From assembly GCA_964535025.1 (NCBI GenBank), contig CAZHRW010000196.1, positions 1-6,374 on the forward strand: a DNA stretch of 6,374 nucleotides, in the 5' to 3' direction. Positions within the stretch are counted from its first letter, which is position 1; every line of letters starts with the position of its first letter. Position numbers and translations under genes: made by a program. This document shows, one piece after another, positions 3,905 through 6,374 of this stretch. The notes under the pieces are model-generated. The model saw only the letters and a list, made by a program, of their open reading frames with translations, did no database searches and was not told where the DNA came from. Source of the DNA: JAAYZK01 sp964535025 (lineage in GTDB: Bacteria; Planctomycetota; Phycisphaerae; SM23-33; FEN-1343).

Positions 3905-6374
3905 ATGTTCCGTGAACCCACCCGCCGACCCGTCACGGCCGCCGGCCGCGACGGTTGTGACGCCCCCACCTTCGAAGCGATGGAACCGAGGCTCCTGCTG
4001 AGCGGCTCACCGGCCGCCGGGGTGTCGTTCCCGGAGGCGCCGGCGGGCGAGTCGCTGCTGCCGAACCGGTATCTCCTTAATATCCCGGACGATGCGAACG
4101 ATGAGGACCTCTGGTTCGGCCGGGGCTGGGCCGTGGACCCCCTCGGCGAGCAGATCCACGTCACGCGGGCGGCCCGGTTCCTCGACGATGCCGACAACCC
4201 CGTCAGGGTCGTCGTCCGCAACGGCGAGGCGATCATCGAGACCAGCGCCGTCGGCGGCGGTCACATCGAGTCGATCGCCGTCTACCCCGACAACGACCGC
4301 TGCACCCTGGCAATCGTCGCGCCGCGGGGTACGACGGTGGACGCCGTGAGCGTCTTCGGCTCGGCCCTGGCCGTCGTGGGCCGGGGCGTCACGCTCGACG
4401 GCGCGCTGACCAGCGAGGGCCCCCTGCGGAAGCTCATCCTCGGCGACGTCGCCGCCGGATCGGCCATCGACATCCACACCGACGGCGGCATCCCCACGCC
4501 CGACGGGGCGGCCCTGGTCGCCCGCTTCGACCAGGTGACCGACACGACCGTCGACGTGGCGGACCTTACCCTGCGAGCGCTGGTGGCGACCTCCTGGGAC
4601 GGCGGCAGCCTGGCCGCGGCCGATATCGGCCGTCTGAGCAGTCGCGACCGGTTGAACGTCGCCGTGACCACCGACGCCATGGACGGGCGGGGCTTGTCCA
4701 TCGCCGCCCTCGTCGCCGGCGACGCCGGGGGGACGACCCTCGACGTCCCCGGGGCGATCGGCGCGGTGCGCGTGGCCGATTGGGACGGCGGCAGTTTGTC
4801 CGCGGCCTCCATCGGCCCATTGGTCAGTCGCGGCGTCTTGGACGTCGCCGTGACCACCGACGCCATGGACGGGCGGGGCTACTCCATCGCGGCCCTCGTC
4901 GCCGGCGACGCCGGGGGGACGACCCTCGATGTGCCCGGGATGATCGGCCGCGTGCGGGTCACCGACTGGGAAACCGGCTCGATCGAGGCCGGCGGGCTGA
5001 TCGCCCTGGTCGCCGCCGGCCGCGGGGGCGGCGGTGATGTCGGCATCGATCTGGCGCTGGACGGCACGGCGGTGCCCGACCGGTGGCCCACCCTCCGCGC
5101 CGCGCGGGTCGCCGGCAACCTGATCGACGCGGCGTGGACGATCGACGGCGACGCCGGCAACGTCGTGGTCGGCGTGCGGATGACCGGCAGCACGCTTCGC
5201 ACCACCGGCGACCTCAACGTCGTCCGCGCCGGCGCGATGCTCGACAGCGCCGTGCTGGTCGGCGTCAGGAGCGACTATGCCGCCGATGCCGACGCCGACG
5301 GCGTGATCGACCTGCCGCGGGGCACCGACGCCTTCGCCGACGTGGTCGGCGACGCCGTCCCCACGCTCAACGCCCTGGTCGTCGCCGGCGGCCGGGGCAT
5401 CGGGGGCGACCTGTTCGACAACACCGCCGTCGCCGCCGGCGCACTTGGCCGCGCCCTCGTGAAATCGGCGGCGACCGAGAACGACGACGCCTTCGGCATC
5501 GCCGTCGGCGACAGCCTCGGCCGGCTGGTGCTGCAGGACGGCCGCGTCGGCTACCTCTGGGGCACCGCCCGCTGGCCCGAGGACACCGGCCAGTTCGCCG
5601 TCGTCGTCCCCGGCTACAACAACGCCCCCCGGGCGGTCGATGACACTGCCGCCACCGACGAGGACACGCCGGTGACAATCGCCGACGTGCTGGCCAACGA
5701 CTACGATCTCAACGGCGACGCGGTCAGCATCGCGGCCGTCACCCAGGGCGCGCACGGCAGCGTCGTCAACCACGGCGACGGGACGCTCACCTACGCCCCC
5801 GCCGCCGACTTCCACGGGACCGATACGTTCACCTACACCATCACCGACGGCCACGGCGCCACCCACGCGGCGGCCGTGACCGTCACCGTCGCGCCCGTCA
5901 ACGACGACCCCGTCGCCGGCGACGACAGCGCCACCACCACACGCACCGCGCCGGTGACGCTGATCGACGCCCTGGCCAACGACAGCGACGTCGACGGCGA
6001 CGCCCTCAGCGTCGTCAGCTTCACCCAGCCGGCGCACGGCACGGTCGTCCACGACGGCGACGGCGCCTTCACCTACACCCCCAACGGCACGTTCACCGGG
6101 GCGACGTCGTTCACCTACACCGTCGCCGACGGCCACGGCGGGACCGACATCGCCACCGTCAGCCTCACCGTCCTGGCCGCCAACGCCGCCCCCGTCGCCG
6201 GCGACGACAGCGCCGTCACCGACCTGGAAACGCCCGTCACCACCGGCAATGTCCTGGCCAACGACAGCGACGACGACGGCGATACGCTCACGATCACCGA
6301 CGTCACCCAGCCGGCCAACGGGGCGCTCGTCGACCACGGCGACGGAACCTTCACCTACACCCCCAACGGACTCT
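3905..6374 (+). CDS. LEPR-XLL motif surface protein with beta-strand repeats and tandem cadherin/Ig-like (~95-aa) repeats, partial (C-terminus outside window)
   Basis: An open frame of 823 codons runs from ATG at 3905 off the right edge. Residues 23-34 read FEAMEPRLLLSG, a near-canonical LEPR-XLL motif. Residues ~140-560 are Gly/Val/Ala/Asp-rich beta-strand repeats of the kind common in giant planctomycete surface proteins. They include two adjacent 62-residue units (231-292, 293-354) and the start of a third at 355. Residues 461-469 (DADADGVID) match a DxDxDG calcium-loop pattern. From residue 572 a 94-residue cadherin/Ig-like repeat occurs twice in full (572-665, 666-759) and a third time cut by the edge (760-). 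Each has the 'P-x-A-x-DD', 'LAND-D-x-x-GD', 'GDG-x-(F/L)TY' and 'D-x-FTYT-x-x-DGHG' landmarks of the bacterial tandem-95/VCBS-like families. Such repeats usually form calcium-stabilised extended stalks in adhesins and secreted proteins. The start is firm: an in-frame TGA lies at 3893-3895 and GAGG sits 7 nt upstream. Only two cysteines are visible. The exact binding target is unknown; it could also carry an enzymatic or anchoring domain further downstream. Confidence 0.94.
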   Translation, partial: MFREPTRRPVTAAGRDGCDAPTFEAMEPRLLLSGSPAAGVSFPEAPAGESLLPNRYLLNIPDDANDEDLWFGRGWAVDPLGEQIHVTRAARFLDDADNPVRVVVRNGEAIIETSAVGGGHIESIAVYPDNDRCTLAIVAPRGTTVDAVSVFGSALAVVGRGVTLDGALTSEGPLRKLILGDVAAGSAIDIHTDGGIPTPDGAALVARFDQVTDTTVDVADLTLRALVATSWDGGSLAAADIGRLSSRDRLNVAVTTDAMDGRGLSIAALVAGDAGGTTLDVPGAIGAVRVADWDGGSLSAASIGPLVSRGVLDVAVTTDAMDGRGYSIAALVAGDAGGTTLDVPGMIGRVRVTDWETGSIEAGGLIALVAAGRGGGGDVGIDLALDGTAVPDRWPTLRAARVAGNLIDAAWTIDGDAGNVVVGVRMTGSTLRTTGDLNVVRAGAMLDSAVLVGVRSDYAADADADGVIDLPRGTDAFADVVGDAVPTLNALVVAGGRGIGGDLFDNTAVAAGALGRALVKSAATENDDAFGIAVGDSLGRLVLQDGRVGYLWGTARWPEDTGQFAVVVPGYNNAPRAVDDTAATDEDTPVTIADVLANDYDLNGDAVSIAAVTQGAHGSVVNHGDGTLTYAPAADFHGTDTFTYTITDGHGATHAAAVTVTVAPVNDDPVAGDDSATTTRTAPVTLIDALANDSDVDGDALSVVSFTQPAHGTVVHDGDGAFTYTPNGTFTGATSFTYTVADGHGGTDIATVSLTVLAANAAPVAGDDSAVTDLETPVTTGNVLANDSDDDGDTLTITDVTQPANGALVDHGDGTFTYTPNGL
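4595..4966 (+). repeat. Two-copy tandem duplication, 186-bp unit (62 residues), inside the rightward gene
   Basis: Unit 1 (4595-4780) and unit 2 (4781-4966) each start with the codons for W-D-G-G-S-L. A diverged third start, W-E-T-G-S-I, follows exactly in period at 4967. The units share the protein blocks VAVTTDAMDGRG and SIAALVAGDAGGTTLDVPG. At DNA level 4656-4743 matches 4842-4929 with only three mismatches over 88 nt, including identical runs of 39 and 38 nt, while the first third of each unit is clearly more diverged. The pattern fits a fairly recent duplication, or gene conversion confined to the distal part of the unit. Confidence 0.93.
5618..6374 (+). repeat. Tandem array of 282-bp units encoding 94-residue cadherin/Ig-like repeats, cut by the window edge
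   Basis: Units begin at 5618, 5900 and 6182, exactly 282 nt apart; the third stops at the window edge. Each begins N-x-x-P, then A-x-DD, a LAND-D loop, GDG-x-x-TY and D/S-FTYT-x-x-DGHG. Units 2 and 3 are closest: 5908-5932 equals 6190-6214, 5972-5990 equals 6254-6272 and 6068-6087 equals 6350-6369. Unit 1 is more diverged. This suggests the array grew toward the 3' side and probably continues beyond the window. Confidence 0.93.

Noticed and set aside
3697..4236. 179-codon minus-strand frame crossing the spacer
   Set aside because: It begins inside the rightward gene and runs across its start codon and probable promoter. It is rich in Arg, Ser and Pro, as expected of an off-frame reading in GC-rich DNA.
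5083..5643. 186-codon plus-strand frame rich in Arg
   Set aside because: It is an out-of-frame reading of the rightward gene; the long Arg runs are typical of frame-shifted GC-rich sequence.
4007..6337. 776-codon minus-strand open frame
   Set aside because: It is codon-aligned antisense to the plus-strand repeat protein. Its apparent DGHG/GDGV repeats are only the reverse images of the real gene's repeats.

Overview
The window is GC-rich DNA holding two large, incomplete, divergently transcribed genes separated by a 475-bp spacer. Both proteins begin with a variant of the LEPR-XLL motif, a short N-terminal signature found mainly on very large extracellular or surface proteins of Planctomycetota and some neighbouring phyla. 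That motif, the strong preference for G/C-ending codons, and the acidic, Gly/Asp-rich, nearly cysteine-free proteins point to a planctomycete. I cannot place it to class with confidence; Phycisphaerae is plausible.

Left part (1-3429, minus strand): 1143 residues of a LEPR-XLL protein, ending at the left window edge. After the motif come a Gly/Asp-rich section, a long region of about nine segments that look like beta-propeller blades, a Gly/Ser beta-strand region, and what looks like the start of a PPC-type (bacterial pre-peptidase C-terminal) beta domain. Middle (3430-3904): a divergent promoter region with a Shine-Dalgarno sequence for each gene, one reasonable sigma-70-like promoter toward the right-hand gene, a 7-bp inverted repeat just upstream of it, and a small hairpin in the predicted leader. 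Right part (3905-6374, plus strand): at least 823 residues of a second LEPR-XLL protein. It has beta-strand repeats including an exact 62-residue tandem duplication, an EF-hand-like Asp loop, and then an array of 94-residue cadherin/Ig-like repeats cut by the right edge.

The longest open frames with both ends inside the window (1-3354 plus, 4007-6337 minus) are artefacts. They are codon-aligned antisense images of the two real genes, which both run off the window. No RNA gene, mobile element, CRISPR array, terminator or enzyme domain is visible. No known multi-gene system can be recognised; the pair probably makes cell-surface or secreted structural, adhesive or binding proteins, but this is inference from domain type only.
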